Assembly (NCBI GenBank): GCA_023313575.1
Contig: JAJTTP010000005.1
Span: 1,922,001-1,986,000 of the forward strand
Direction of reading: 5' to 3'
Source of the DNA: Eutypella sp. D-1
Lineage: Eukaryota; Ascomycota; Sordariomycetes; Xylariales; Diatrypaceae
Length of the DNA stretch: 64,000 nucleotides
The notes under the pieces were generated by a model, which saw only the letters and a program-made list of their open reading frames with translations, ran no database searches and was not told the DNA's origin. The position numbers were made by a program, and so were the translations under genes. Within the stretch, counting starts at the first letter, position 1, and each line of letters starts with the position of its first letter. Below, in pieces: positions 43,773-54,237 of the stretch.

Positions 43773-44837
43773 CTCTTACCCACTCCCTTTCACCTCTACT
43801 CGTTTTCCCTGTCCCTTTTGCCTTTTTTTCTTTCTTTTTTTAATCCCATCTCCTCCGCGCGGAATAGAGTTCCCTGTCCAGCTTCCCAGTCTCACTGGCT
43901 GAAACCCTCTCATTCAAGTAACGTTTGGCTATATCTATTGACTATTCTATCTCAACTAACGGGTTACGAGCCATCAGGTCATGAACTACGATAAGTGCAG
44001 GTGTTGATAGCCTGAAACTGTCGACAGAGTTCTTAGTACTATAATTAAACTAATTAAATGTGTTTGCAGGCCGGACAATTCGTCGGGAGTCCCACGGGAT
44101 GTCTAAAGATGCGTCAGTTTGAGATCTACTCTTGTTATTCTTTCAATCTCCGTCTGGATTAAAAGTCGATGTGAGAATAGGCGGCGAAAGGAGCTAGCCA
44201 ATATCATTTAACTATTACATAGTTTACTGTTTACCAGTGGCTGACAGCAGGCCTGAAAGCAGAGGAAGTAACTTCGTAATTAATATTTCCGTCATGCGTG
44301 TTCTTCAATACTTCTTTGAAAAGGGGGTCAAATAGGGAGGGATCTTGTACGAATGGGACGGCATCAGCGGGAGTCTCTTGGCGCGGTAGGACAACGTCGC
44401 GCAGCAGCATAACAGCTGAGCAGCAAATTCGCTGTATAAAGGTTCTTTGCTAGGGCTGACATCTATCTGCATGCGGGAGATAGCATATAGCATAACCCAC
44501 TGGCTAGTTAGGTCTCGGCGGGTTGCAATGTTTAGGAATAGCTTGGACATAATATATCTATCTACCTAGCAAACGACCTCTCGTCAAAAGTGCCGATTGG
44601 ACTCCCCAATCTTTCGACTTATATAACATTTCGTGCTAGTTTCCGGTATCGTGATGGTAAGTAAATCTTGAACCGCAGAGAACAGCTGCAGTATCATGTT
44701 CTATCTATAGACCCCTGTAGTTATTGCATTTGCACTAAATCCCACGATAGAACCATCCGTCCAATATTGGCAGCCTTCAGTATGGGTGGGGGGACGTGCC
44801 GGATTACTGGCCCCAGAGGCTCATACATGTCCCCAGC

Positions 44838-46508
44838 ATGACTTCAGCCCCCCGCGATGAGTTTAACGTGTACCGGGCCGCCGGCATCGAGGCCAAGGAG
44901 CCCATCTACAACATCCTGTCCTACACCTGGGGCCGCTGGGTGATCCGCGACGGGAGCAGAGACGGGCACCGCACACTCCCCTTGACAGACACGCCCTGGG
45001 CTATTCCAGCGGTAGACGAGAGCCACTTCACGGCAGACGGCTTCCTGAAGGTCGTGCGCGCGGTGGCCGGTCTGGCCAACACGGAGGCAACCGCCGACTG
45101 GGTCTGGGTCGACATCGGCTGCATCGACCAGCGGGACAACGAGCAGGCCGCCGTGGAGATAGGCCGACAGGCCAGCATTTTCAAACGCGCCCAGTGCCCG
45201 TTCGTGTGGCTGTCGCACCTACCTGCCACGGAGCTCGGCCCAGCGGTGCGGGACGCGGAGGCGCGGGCGCTGGAGCTGCGCGCCTTCCTCGACGAGCCAC
45301 CGCGCGGGCGCACGAATGCGAGGCTGGTGCTTGGGCGCGTGGGGGAAGGCCTACAGAAGGCGCTGGGTTTCATTTTCTCGGACCCTTGGTTCTCGTCGCT
45401 ATGGACGCTACAGGAAGTCATCCTCCGCGACGACGCCATCGTCTTGTCCGCCGAAGGCGAGCCTATCGTTTGGGATACGGAGCCCAGCGTGCAGTATATG
45501 TTCCTTACTATGTTTATTAATCTTTGCCGAAATATTTACCGAGACCTAGCATTACTAGAGCAGCGCCTGTCACCCCCCACCACCGTCGCTACTACAGGCA
45601 TAGACACACACAGTCTAGACCTGGGGTACGATGGGGCGCCGTTGTTCCGCGACGTGAAGGCCCAAATCTTGCGAGCGGGGTTCCAATACCTCTTCAGCAA
45701 CAACCCCAACGTGCAGTACGGGGTGGCGCGGTACCGAACGACCTCGCGTCGTACCGATCGGGTCTATGCCATCATGCAGACTTACGGCGTGCGGGTGGGC
45801 AAGGCGGCCCGGCCGGGAGCGGATCCGGAGCTGGAGGAGCTCGTGGACGAGTTCGCTGGCGCTATCAACACCCGCAGCGCGATCCTCGGGCAAATTTTTC
45901 TACATACCGCCGCGCCTACCCCGGGCAAGTCCTGGAGGATCACCGAGAACTCTATAGTCCCTGGTCGATTCTTATACTACAAGCAGCCGAACGACCTCTG
46001 TAAATTTGAGGTTGCTACCGGGAGCGGCCCGCTGACGCCCGTGCGCGCTTCGGGCAAATGGTGCCGGCTCGATGACCTGATTAGTATTGCCCAAGAAGCC
46101 GGTCGACATGAATTCTCGGTTGATCTCGGATGGGGCCTTAGATTTCGTGCGTATTTCGACCACCATATAGCAGGAAATGTCACAAATCAGTGGGCCGACC
46201 AAAAGATTAATATTAGGGACATGCGGCCCGAATCGGGGCCCGTTATGATTACCCGTCGGGACATTCAAGTTCTGCTACTGGGAGACATCGAGGGCGAATG
46301 GCTTTCAAGGAAAAGGCGGTTTGAGCGGAGGAACATTGGTCTTCTCCTTTTCCCGCACCACGGGGACCAAGGCGACGATGGAGACTGGCAACGCGGCATC
46401 TCCTACGAGCGTCTTGGTGTCTGCATATGGACTCCGTACTATGATTGGGACTATGAGCTGCTGCACCGGATCACCTGGCACAATATCGACGGATTAGAGC
46501 TACACTGA
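44838..46508 (+). CDS. HET-domain (heterokaryon incompatibility) protein
   Basis: Single main exon, 556 aa from the ATG at 44838. HET domains trigger cell death after fusion of unlike hyphae or act as immune-type sensors. The domain is clear near the N-terminus: YNILSYTWGRW; DWVWVDIGCIDQRDNEQAAVEIGRQASIFKRA (about 45105-45200); and FVWLSHLP. A later PWFSSLWTLQEVILRDDAIVLS element is the usual W-T-xQE-x-L motif. No NACHT, ankyrin or other repeat domain follows; the remaining 350 residues are unrecognised. The frame is open upstream of 44838 through protein-like RLIHVPSM, so the true start may lie in an upstream exon and the N-terminus is uncertain. tRNA-like repeats flank the gene on both sides. 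Confidence 0.88.
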   Translation: MTSAPRDEFNVYRAAGIEAKEPIYNILSYTWGRWVIRDGSRDGHRTLPLTDTPWAIPAVDESHFTADGFLKVVRAVAGLANTEATADWVWVDIGCIDQRDNEQAAVEIGRQASIFKRAQCPFVWLSHLPATELGPAVRDAEARALELRAFLDEPPRGRTNARLVLGRVGEGLQKALGFIFSDPWFSSLWTLQEVILRDDAIVLSAEGEPIVWDTEPSVQYMFLTMFINLCRNIYRDLALLEQRLSPPTTVATTGIDTHSLDLGYDGAPLFRDVKAQILRAGFQYLFSNNPNVQYGVARYRTTSRRTDRVYAIMQTYGVRVGKAARPGADPELEELVDEFAGAINTRSAILGQIFLHTAAPTPGKSWRITENSIVPGRFLYYKQPNDLCKFEVATGSGPLTPVRASGKWCRLDDLISIAQEAGRHEFSVDLGWGLRFRAYFDHHIAGNVTNQWADQKINIRDMRPESGPVMITRRDIQVLLLGDIEGEWLSRKRRFERRNIGLLLFPHHGDQGDDGDWQRGISYERLGVCIWTPYYDWDYELLHRITWHNIDGLELH

Positions 46509-46787
46509 GTCACCACGATGGTTCATGCAACCCGCCGTGTGGTATGGATATGTAATCCTGTCTTCACATTTAGGGGTGCGGAGAAGTGCATCGGCTTCCC
46601 CGTCGACGATGAGGTAATCCGACGTATAGATTTATACGAAGTCTTGTAGTTAGTCTTACTGACTGCTGATGGACATCTAACTTAAGGTTCGGACGTCCGT
46701 TGCCAACACGTACGTAAGTTCGACATTAAGTTCCATGACCTCGTCAGCTCTCATGCCAAACAAAGCTAATACAGTAAGTATTGACCT

Positions 46788-46794
46788 TATATAT
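46788..46794 (+). promoter_or_regulatory. TATA-like element upstream of tRNA-like copy 2
   Basis: TTATATA lies 43 bp before the unit. Copy 3 has the same heptamer at 47333, 45 bp upstream, so spacing is conserved. Upstream TATA-like elements assist Pol III at tRNA genes in some fungi. Confidence 0.45.
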
Positions 46795-46830
46795 TAAAAC
46801 AGCTCTTGAGTATTCTAACAGATAGACCCA

Positions 46831-46936
46831 GGCCGCGTAGTGTGGTGGTTGCACGCTCTCACATATACTTCCTATATATCCTTACTATACCCTCTATCCT
46901 GTTGAGAGAGGTGCGGGTTCGACTCCCGTCGTGGCC
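46831..46936 (+). tRNA. tRNA-like Pol III gene with interrupted anticodon arm (copy 2)
   Basis: The first 32 bases are identical to copy 1, and the B-box arm is identical apart from one wobble change (GCGGG/CCCGT). The interrupting sequence differs almost throughout, keeping only CTTACT and a TCTATCCTG end. About 40 bp upstream also align with copy 1 (TATTCTAACAG, then AGA and CCCAG). T8 at 46946-46953 follows. Same uncertainty about anticodon and identity as copy 1. Confidence 0.55.
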
Positions 46937-46945
46937 ATTCCTCCC

Positions 46946-46953
46946 TTTTTTTT
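46946..46953 (+). terminator. Pol III T-run terminator
   Basis: Eight T residues, ten bases after the end of tRNA-like copy 2. Confidence 0.55.
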
Positions 46954-47332
46954 GGCTTTCACATTCAGCCTTGTGGGTTTCGATCTTTTTTAAATCAGTT
47001 TCAAGATATCATCCGTATAGATTATATTGATTAGGCATCACTAAGTCGCCACAGTGCTATTTTCCCAAGTCCCGCCGGCTCTCAGCAATCACCCTGTCAC
47101 GGCACCGACTGATCATTAGTTTGGCTAAAAGAATTATGTCGTTGCGCAAGGAAAGAAAGGAAAGAGAACTATCTAACAATATCGTAACCCTTGATATATA
47201 CCCGTGCTTCTGCACGGGGTAGGTCAGGTGGCGATCCGCCATCTAGTCGTCCTCGTATCGTGACACACCCCATAGTTCGATAGGGAGTGCCAAAGTTTAA
47301 AGTTTCAGCATGAGTGTCGGACGAAATAGACT

Positions 47333-47339
47333 TTATATA
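47333..47339 (+). promoter_or_regulatory. TATA-like element upstream of tRNA-like copy 3
   Basis: TTATATA, 45 bp before the unit, at the same spacing as copy 2. Confidence 0.45.
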
Positions 47340-47377
47340 GTGAAACAGAATGTTGAGTAGTTAAAGAACACACTCCA

Positions 47378-47485
47378 AGCCGCGTGGTGTAGTGGCTGCA
47401 CGCTCTCACAAACGCTATCCGCATTATATCTTACTACTATCTCTACCCTGATGAGAGAGGCGTAGGTTCAATTCCTGCCGTGGCC
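47378..47485 (+). tRNA. tRNA-like Pol III gene with interrupted anticodon arm (copy 3)
   Basis: The most diverged copy. Its T stem reads GTAGG/CCTGC where copy 1 has GCGGG/CCCGC. Both changed positions still pair (T-G and A-T), so the arm has been kept by compensation, which argues against free decay. The first base (A) mismatches the last (C) of the acceptor stem. Short T-runs follow (47489-47492, 47494-47499). It belongs to the same family as copies 1 and 2, and the amino acid is again unassignable. Confidence 0.5.
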
Positions 47486-47488
47486 ATC

Positions 47489-47499
47489 TTTTCTTTTTT
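47489..47499 (+). terminator. Pol III T-run terminator
   Basis: T4 then T6, interrupted by one C, four bases after the end of tRNA-like copy 3. Confidence 0.5.
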
Positions 47500-47917
47500 C
47501 AAAAGAAAAAATACTATTTCTCTTTTGGAAAAAGGCGATCAACTCTCGTAAGTTTTATATGGAACAAGTGGTGAGACCATATAGCCAATGCAAAGGTAGC
47601 ACACGCCAAAACGGGGACTAACACTCGCCGTGACTCACAATGTCTATGTTTGAGTCCCCTCTGATCATTTAGGCTGGTCAATAATATACTTGACTATTCG
47701 CATAGAGTCCTGTGATGCAATGCTTTTGAGAAATGTATAAGACGAGAGCTCATCGATCTCGACTCCTAGCTTCTATCTTGCCTAGATCTCCTAAGACTGT
47801 CGCCCATTCAAGACAGCAGCTAGTACGTACAGAATCAATACTAAGAGGAAGGTAAAGAATTCAACATTATCATACGAATAAGTAGCTCCAGAGAGCGATA
47901 AAGCTTAATAGGGTGCG

Positions 47918-48334
47918 ATGTGGGATGAAACGTTGGGGATCATCTGGGCCTCCGTGGCTTCGGCCATGGCTTGCTTATGGACGTGGTTCCTCGTAAGCTG
48001 CTTCGTGGGGAAGAGAGAGAGACCAGGAGATAACATGAACATGAGTTCTGGTAAGTCACAACCAAACAAGCCAACTAGCTGGCGTTATACCTCTATCCTC
48101 CGATCCCAGCATATTACTCCTAACCGACTGCATTTGCTCAGCTTCCCTTTAGACAACTAACCACATCTCCATGCAGATACAGATGACTTGCACGGCTCGT
48201 CGGAGCCGCAGGAAAACAACAATCTTGAGATTCCCGTGATTACGGTGACCCGCCCTTCTACTGACTCTGGTCGAGCACCCTCTGTTGATTCCGACTGGAC
48301 ATGCGATGAGATTATATATCTGTGGAGCTATTAG
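47918..48334 (+). CDS. Small single-pass membrane protein, unrecognised
   Basis: Two exons (47918-48050, 48177-48334), 96 aa. I do not recognise the family. The 126-bp intron has a perfect GTAAGT donor, a CTAAC branch point about 20 nt before the acceptor and a GCAG acceptor. Splicing removes an in-frame stretch and joins two open frames, which is good evidence for a real gene despite its size. Residues 6-31 form one hydrophobic segment (LGIIWASVASAMACLWTWFL, then VSCFVG) followed by KRER. This predicts an anchor with a cytosolic tail. The tail is acidic and Ser/Thr-rich, ending TCDEIIYLWSY. It lies 430 bp after the third tRNA-like unit, in the same accessory-looking interval as the HET gene. 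No function is proposed. Confidence 0.62.
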
Positions 48335-48645
48335 AACCACCTCACTTTTCACCGTTTTTCATCTAATTCCTTCACCTTAGGAACAACTCCAACCGGAGCG
48401 TAAGTAGCTGTTTCATTATCGCCATACATATCACTCGGCGGATTCGAAAGGCGTTCTGAAGCCCGCCACTGACCGAGGTCATGTTCAGTTGTATACCTAA
48501 AACCGTAATATCATTCAACTGTTCATGATAATCATACATCTATCCACAATATGCTCCACCATGACCTGGTCATTCCCCTTCCCTTCCCTATGTACCGATA
48601 AAAGCCCTCTCTCGCCTTTCCTCCCGGCCGTTAATCATGTCCCCA
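48335..48645. other. Convergent 3' intergenic region
   Basis: 311 bp between the 3' ends of the small membrane-protein gene (+) and 5-oxoprolinase (-). AT-rich; nothing else seen. Confidence 0.7.
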
Positions 48646-51600
48646 CTAGGCCTGCAGCGCGGCGTCCTCGCGAGCGGCATGGCTCCCCTTCTTCCAAGCC
48701 TCGGTGTGGTCCCGGGCGCTGCCGCAGACCTTCTCCTTGCCTGGTGCCCCCCAGGCGCCGCCGCCGGGGGTGTTGATGATGATGCGGTCGCCGGGTTTCA
48801 TGGGGGCGCTATTCTTGGCGCCGAGGTTGATGTAGCGCTCTTCGTACTCGTCGTCGCTACCTTGTCTTTGCGTCAGGTCTCCGCCCACCGCGGCACCTAA
48901 ATCCCTCTCCGGGTCGGCGCGTAGCACACGACGGACCCAGATGTTGAGGCCGCACTGGGCGTCACCACCGCCCGCGAGTCCGTAGGGGCGGTAGACGCGG
49001 CGCTCGCTGAGGATCGAGACCTGGACGGGGATGCGGAACTCGATGTCGCGGACAACGCCATCGCCGCCGCGGTGCTGGCCCTGCCCACCGGAGCCCGCGC
49101 GCAGCGAGAACTCGCGCAGCAGAACCGGGTAGCGGCGCTCGAAGATTTCCGAGTCCGTGATCCGCGTGTTGGTCATGTGCGTGTGCACGCCGCTGGTACC
49201 CTCCCAGTCCGGGCCCGCGCCGCTGCCTCCCGCGATCGTCTCGTAGTACCCGAAGCCGCGGACCTCGCGCTCGCCGGCCACGTTTCCACCGTACCCGAAC
49301 GTCAGGTTGTTGCAGTCGCCCTGGCTCGCGGCGCAGGCCTCGAACGCGCGGAAGATAACATCGGTCACGCGCTGCGAGGTTAGCACGTTGCCGCCGACCA
49401 CGGCGGCGCCTGCCGACGGCGACAGCAGCGACCGGGGCGGGATCTGCACCGAGATTGGCTTCAGGCACCCCTGGTTAAGGGGGATGTCCTCGGAGATGAG
49501 ACAGCGCAGGCAGTAGATGATGGCGGAGTAGGTGACGGCCTCGGGTGCGTTGACGTTGCCGTAGACCTCGGGGCCCGTGCCCGCGAAGTCGAACACGGCC
49601 TCGCCCTTGTCCGGGTCGATGGCGACGCGGAGCCGGATCGGGCTGCCGTCGTCCATGTAGTCCGTCGCCGACAGGTCCTTGCCCTCGAATTTTTTGTACA
49701 CCTTTTTGAGCAGCGTGCGCACGCACTGCTCAGCGTTGTTCTGGATGTTGACCATGTAGAACTGCACCGTCTCCTCGCCGTACTCCTGGATTAGTCCCTC
49801 GATCAGTGAGATGCCCTTCTGGTTCGCCGACACCTGCGCCCGCAGGTCGTTGATATTGTCCGCTAGGCACCGCGCGCCGCTGCACCCGGGGTACTGTGCC
49901 GGCTCCTTATACAGGAGCTCCGTGATCCTCTCCTCGTTAAAGCGGCCCTCGCTGACGATCTTCTCGCTCTTGATCGCCGCGCCCTCCTGGAAGAGCTCCC
50001 GCGAATGCGGCGGCATGCTGCCGGCCGTGATACCGCCGATGTCGGCGTGGTGCGCCCTGGACGCCGCGTAGAACAGGATCTTGTCGCCCTTCTCGTTGAA
50101 CGCCGGCATCAGGAGCGTGATGTCCGGCAGGTGCGTGCCACCGTATGAGGGGTGGTTCGAGATGATGACGTCGCCCTTCTTAAGCTTGCCCTCCCAGATC
50201 TTGGCCTGCGTCCGGACACACGTCGACATAGAGCCCAGGTGCACGGGTAGATGCGGCGCGTTTGCCACGAGACCGCCCGAGGCGTCGAAGATGGCGCACG
50301 AGAAGTCGAGCCGCTCCTTGACGTTGGTGCTGACGCTCGTCTTCTGCAACGCCCGGCCCATCTGCTCGGCGATGGCCATAAACCTGTGTCCGAAGATGCT
50401 GAGAAGAATGGGGTCGACTTCACGGTCGGTGGTCTCTTGTATGACGGAACTTCTTGTACATTAGCATTTGTGTGACCCGGAAAGATGAAACAAGTAGTGA
50501 ACCAGCTAGACTCACCCGTCCTTAGCCTCCTCCTTTTTAAGATCAATGATGACGTGCGTGTCCAGAATCAGCGCCTTGGACTCAGGAGTGACGACGATAG
50601 TCTGGGTGCCGTCGGCCAGCATGGCTGGGCCCTGGATCTCGTCGCCAACGGCGAGGTCAACGAGCTTGTAGATGGGGGTGTCCCTGCGGCCGCCGTCGAA
50701 GTAGACTTGGGACCTGCCGTGAGCCTTAGCAGACTCGTCGACGGCGCGGCGGGCGACGTCTCGGAGCTGCTGGTCGACGGTGCGGTCCTGGTAGCGGAAG
50801 CTGCGGCCGATGCCGCGCACGCGGACGTCGTCGACGATGATGTCGCGGTCGTCGAGAGTGAAGCCGAACTCGTAGCGGTGGTGGCGAACGAAGGCGTCGC
50901 CAAAGGCCCAGTCGCGACCGCCGAAAGCCTCACGCGCGTCCTCTTCGCTCGGCCGCACGATCATTAGCGCCGACTCTGTGCCGCGGTACCGCATGTTGAG
51001 GTACTCCTCGAAGACGATGTCGTCGTCGCCGAAGCCCTGGTCGCGTAGCGCCTGCCGCGAGCGCTCCTTGAGCTTCGCCATCTTGCTCTTGAGCTCCTCG
51101 ACCACGGCGCCCTCCGCCGCCCACACCTTGGACTCCGGCTCCTGCCGCTCGTCCACCACGTCCGCCAGCGCCATGCCGTATGCCGACAGCACCGACGAGT
51201 ACCGGTGGACCAGGATCTGGCGGATGCCGAGGGATTCGGCGATAGCGACGGCGTGCTGGCCGCCGGCACCACCGAAGGTGGCTAAGCGGTGCTTGGAGGA
51301 GTCGTGGCCTTTGGCTTCGGTGATGGAGCGGATGGGGCGGGTCATAGCCTCGTTGGCGACGGTGAGGAAGCCGAACGCGACCTCGTCGAGGCTCATGTTC
51401 CGGCCGGTCTCCGCGTTAACCTGGTCCGTGAGCTCGCCGATAACCCTCTTGCTCGCCTCGTAGTCGAGGCCCTCGTCCTCGTTCTTGCCGAAGATCTTGG
51501 GGAAGAACTCCGGCAGCAGCCGCCCGAGGAACAGGTTGGCATCCGTCACAGTGGCAGGGCCGCCCTTCCGGTAGCACGCCGGCCCCGGGTGCGCGCCGGC

Positions 51601-52827
51601 GGACTCCGGACCCACGACGAAGAGCCCGTTTTTGAAGAACAGCCTGCTCCCGCCCCCGGCGGCAACGGTGTTAATGTCGAGCTGCGGCGACTGGATCGTT
51701 ACGCCGGCGGTGGTGGTCTCGAAGACGTGCTCGTATCGGCCTTCACCGTACCTCGACACGTCCGTGCTGGTGCCGCCCATGTCGAAACCGATGACGGGGA
51801 TCTTAGTATCCTCGTCATAACTAGTAATAGCATAGCCAACGACGCCACCAGCGGGACCAGACAGGATGGCCTTGAGGCCGGTGAACTTGTCGACGTCGAC
51901 GAGGCCGCCGTCACTCTGCATGAATTCGCAGCGGGCGGCGCGGCTTCCCTGGCCCTCGTCGAGGACGTTGCGGGTGCCGAGGCCGCCCTTGAAGCCGCTC
52001 TGGAAGCCGGAGATGTACTTCTTGATGGCGGGGGTGAGGTAGGCATCGGCGCAGACGCTAGTGGCGCGGCTCACGAGCTTGATCATGGGCATGAGCTCGT
52101 GGCTGAGCGACACGTGCCGGAACCCGAGCTCGCGCGCCACGCGGCCCACCAGCGCCTCGTGATCCGGGAACGTGTACCCGTGCATCAGGCACACGGCGAG
52201 GCTCTCAATGCCCCGGTCGCGGACCTCCTGGAGCTGGCGCCGGATTTCGTCCTCGCGGGGCCGGCGCAGGATGCGGACGGCCTCGCCCGAGAGGCCCATG
52301 ACGAGGTCAGCGGTGGCGGCGGCCTCGGTGCCAGCGCGCACTTCGACCTTCGTGTGGGTGCGCTCGGGGTCCTCGGCGTAGTCCTCGAGGGTGACGCGCT
52401 CGTCGACCTCGACGACCTCCTCGTAGAGGACATCGGGCTTGCGGATGGCGAGGTCGAAGATGCGGGGCCGGCTCTGGTTGCCGATGGTGAGGCAATCGCG
52501 GAAGCCGGTAGTAGCGACGAGGGCGATACGCTCGCCCTTGCGCTCCAGCAGGGCGTTGGTGGCGACCGTGGTGCCCATGCGGATGCTCTCGATGCGCGAG
52601 GTGTCCAGGGCCTCGCCCCGCGGCACCTCGCGTCCCAGGAAGTGGCCCATGATCCGCCGGATGCCCTCGAGCGGCGCGTCTTCGTAGTTGGCCGGGTCCT
52701 CCGACAACAGCTTGATCACCACGTCGTCGTGTCCCTCCAGAGTCCCCACGCAGTCCGTGAAGGTGCCGCCGCGATCTATCGCGATGCGGATTCTGCGGAC
52801 GCTGCCGCTCTCTTCGGGAGATCCCAT
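48646..52827 (-). CDS. OXP1: 5-oxoprolinase (ATP-hydrolysing), hydantoinase A/B fusion
   Basis: Two exons (52827-50516 and about 50449-48646), 1371 aa, somewhat longer than yeast and human enzymes (about 1286-1288 from memory). It opens 5-oxoproline to glutamate with ATP in the cytosolic gamma-glutamyl cycle. The hydantoinase-A half shows the ATP-binding [12 protein letters not shown] at the N-terminus, [15 protein letters not shown], and a second [11 protein letters not shown]. The hydantoinase-B half shows [29 protein letters not shown] and the terminal [17 protein letters not shown]. The single intron (donor GTGAGT at 50515) ends in two adjacent acceptors AAGAAG, giving G-S-V-I or G-S-S-V-I at the junction. 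A short tail after GAPGKE looks unconserved. Confidence 0.96.
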
Positions 52828-54237
52828 CGTGCGGTCGTTTGTGCTGAGTTTGGTATCAAACTGACAAGGTGACCAAGGAGAAAAGGGGCAGATCGGTTGC
52901 GTGGCAAAGGGGGCAGCTTGGCAGAAGATATGTAGTCGGGTATTTAATGCTATTCCATGTATTCCATTTATGGGAACTATCCAGCTACAAGCTAGTCTCC
53001 CGATCCCGCTCGTCAGGACGGCCGGCTAGGAGTAACTATTATGTCTCAGAGGTACGGATAATGGATTTGGCTCCCGATGTTCAAAGCAACCTGGGATGAG
53101 ATACCAGAACCATAGACCAAGTAGAAGTTTTTCTCTCTGTATACCGTTTGTCTTTATAAGAATAGGGGAGGAAGTGCTTTCCCTTCCCTCGGCCGTCTAC
53201 AGTCGATCGGGAAAATATAGAGGAAGCCGGGTTCAAACCTCCGATCGGCAAATTGCGGGCTAGGAGACGGCCCTGCCGCTTTGCTTTTCCACTTTGCTTG
53301 CTAAGGTTATCTTTCTAATACATAAGTGAACAAAGCCCGCGCTCTGCGTTTGGTGGGTTGTCCGTGGGGGGTTAGTTTGTCGTCATTATTTAGCACCCAA
53401 ACGAATTGATTTTAGGGGGAAACCAATTGGATAAAGCCTCCCCACTAAAGCTTATACCTGAAACCGCTGATAGGCTGCCCCGCAACCCCCCTCCGAACGA
53501 ATGCTCCCGAAGCCCCCCTTTTAGCGCCAGGTCAGGTGGTGAGGCGGCGGAGGTGGAAGTCCGACAACTCCCCCGTAACTTACCTACCAGCCTACCTAGA
53601 TACGTAACGTCCTGGAGCGTTTTCGGAGTTGGGATTATGAAAGCATACTCCTTTACCCCTACCTACTAAGCACCTAGAGTAAGTAGTAAGCAGGCACGGA
53701 AAATGGAAATTGAACCAAATATGACGTATTGACTGCTGTCGACGGTAATATGTTCGGATTAAGATACCTCCTAGTGTATATATATACTGTTCGGTCAAGT
53801 TAATAACCCCTCTTAATGCACTCACCCGGGAAACCCCTATAATCTCGCGTTGATCTCCAGAGCTCCCAGTAGGCCCCAGATATATATATATATATATATA
53901 TCTCCCCACCCCCTTATCTCCCCCCCTTTCTCTAAATTCCTAGGCCAGTTGGTGTATCGTCGTCGTACAGTCATCGTACATACAGACATGGATTTTGCAT
54001 GCTGCCCGCTTCAGTCCCATGCCATCATAGGGCAGGATACTAAAAAAGAAGATAAAAAATAAAAAAAACCGAATTTGTAATGAAGAAAAATTCAATACCA
54101 GACCCAGTCCAAAAGTTTCGCCATGCGCCTTCCTCTGCTCTAATGAAACGGTATATATGAATCCTGTATCGCGTAAAAGCCTCGTATACGGACGGGTATC
54201 TCGCCCAGCAGCCGCACAAGAAAGGAACCAACCGGGC
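52828..54237. other. Intergenic region with 5-oxoprolinase promoter
   Basis: Left part is the upstream region of 5-oxoprolinase. An AT dinucleotide run lies at 53880-53901, and the right part is the 3' untranslated zone of the PXA gene. No gene seen. A GGGTTCAAACC near 53230 resembles a B box, but the rest of a tRNA is missing. Confidence 0.6.
53880..53901. repeat. (AT)n microsatellite
   Basis: About eleven uninterrupted AT units. Confidence 0.9.

Larger units (their letters stand above)
42696..44837. other. 2.1 kb intergenic region with a tRNA-like unit
   Basis: Holds the VMA3 3' end, a 13-base T tract near 43120 and the first of three tRNA-like Pol III units (43643-43751). The sequence just before the HET gene start is open in frame and may include an unrecognised first exon. 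No other gene is supported. Confidence 0.6.
46509..47917. other. Intergenic region with two tRNA-like units
   Basis: Contains copies 2 and 3 of the tRNA-like gene at 46831 and 47378. Each has TTATATA about 45 bp upstream and a T-run downstream. The rest is AT-rich. No protein-coding gene is supported before 47918. Confidence 0.6.

Noticed and set aside
51289..52872. A 527-codon open frame on the + strand opposite 5-oxoprolinase
   Set aside because: It is the antisense shadow of a highly biased GC-rich gene. It has Ala/Asp/Val/Gly-rich composition, no domain and no start context. Similar shadows oppose the esterase (29783-30694) and transketolase (25105-25842).
53220..53250. A second tRNA type suggested by GGGTTCAAACC
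   Set aside because: The bases around it do not pair as a T stem, and no acceptor, D or anticodon arm can be found at the right distances.
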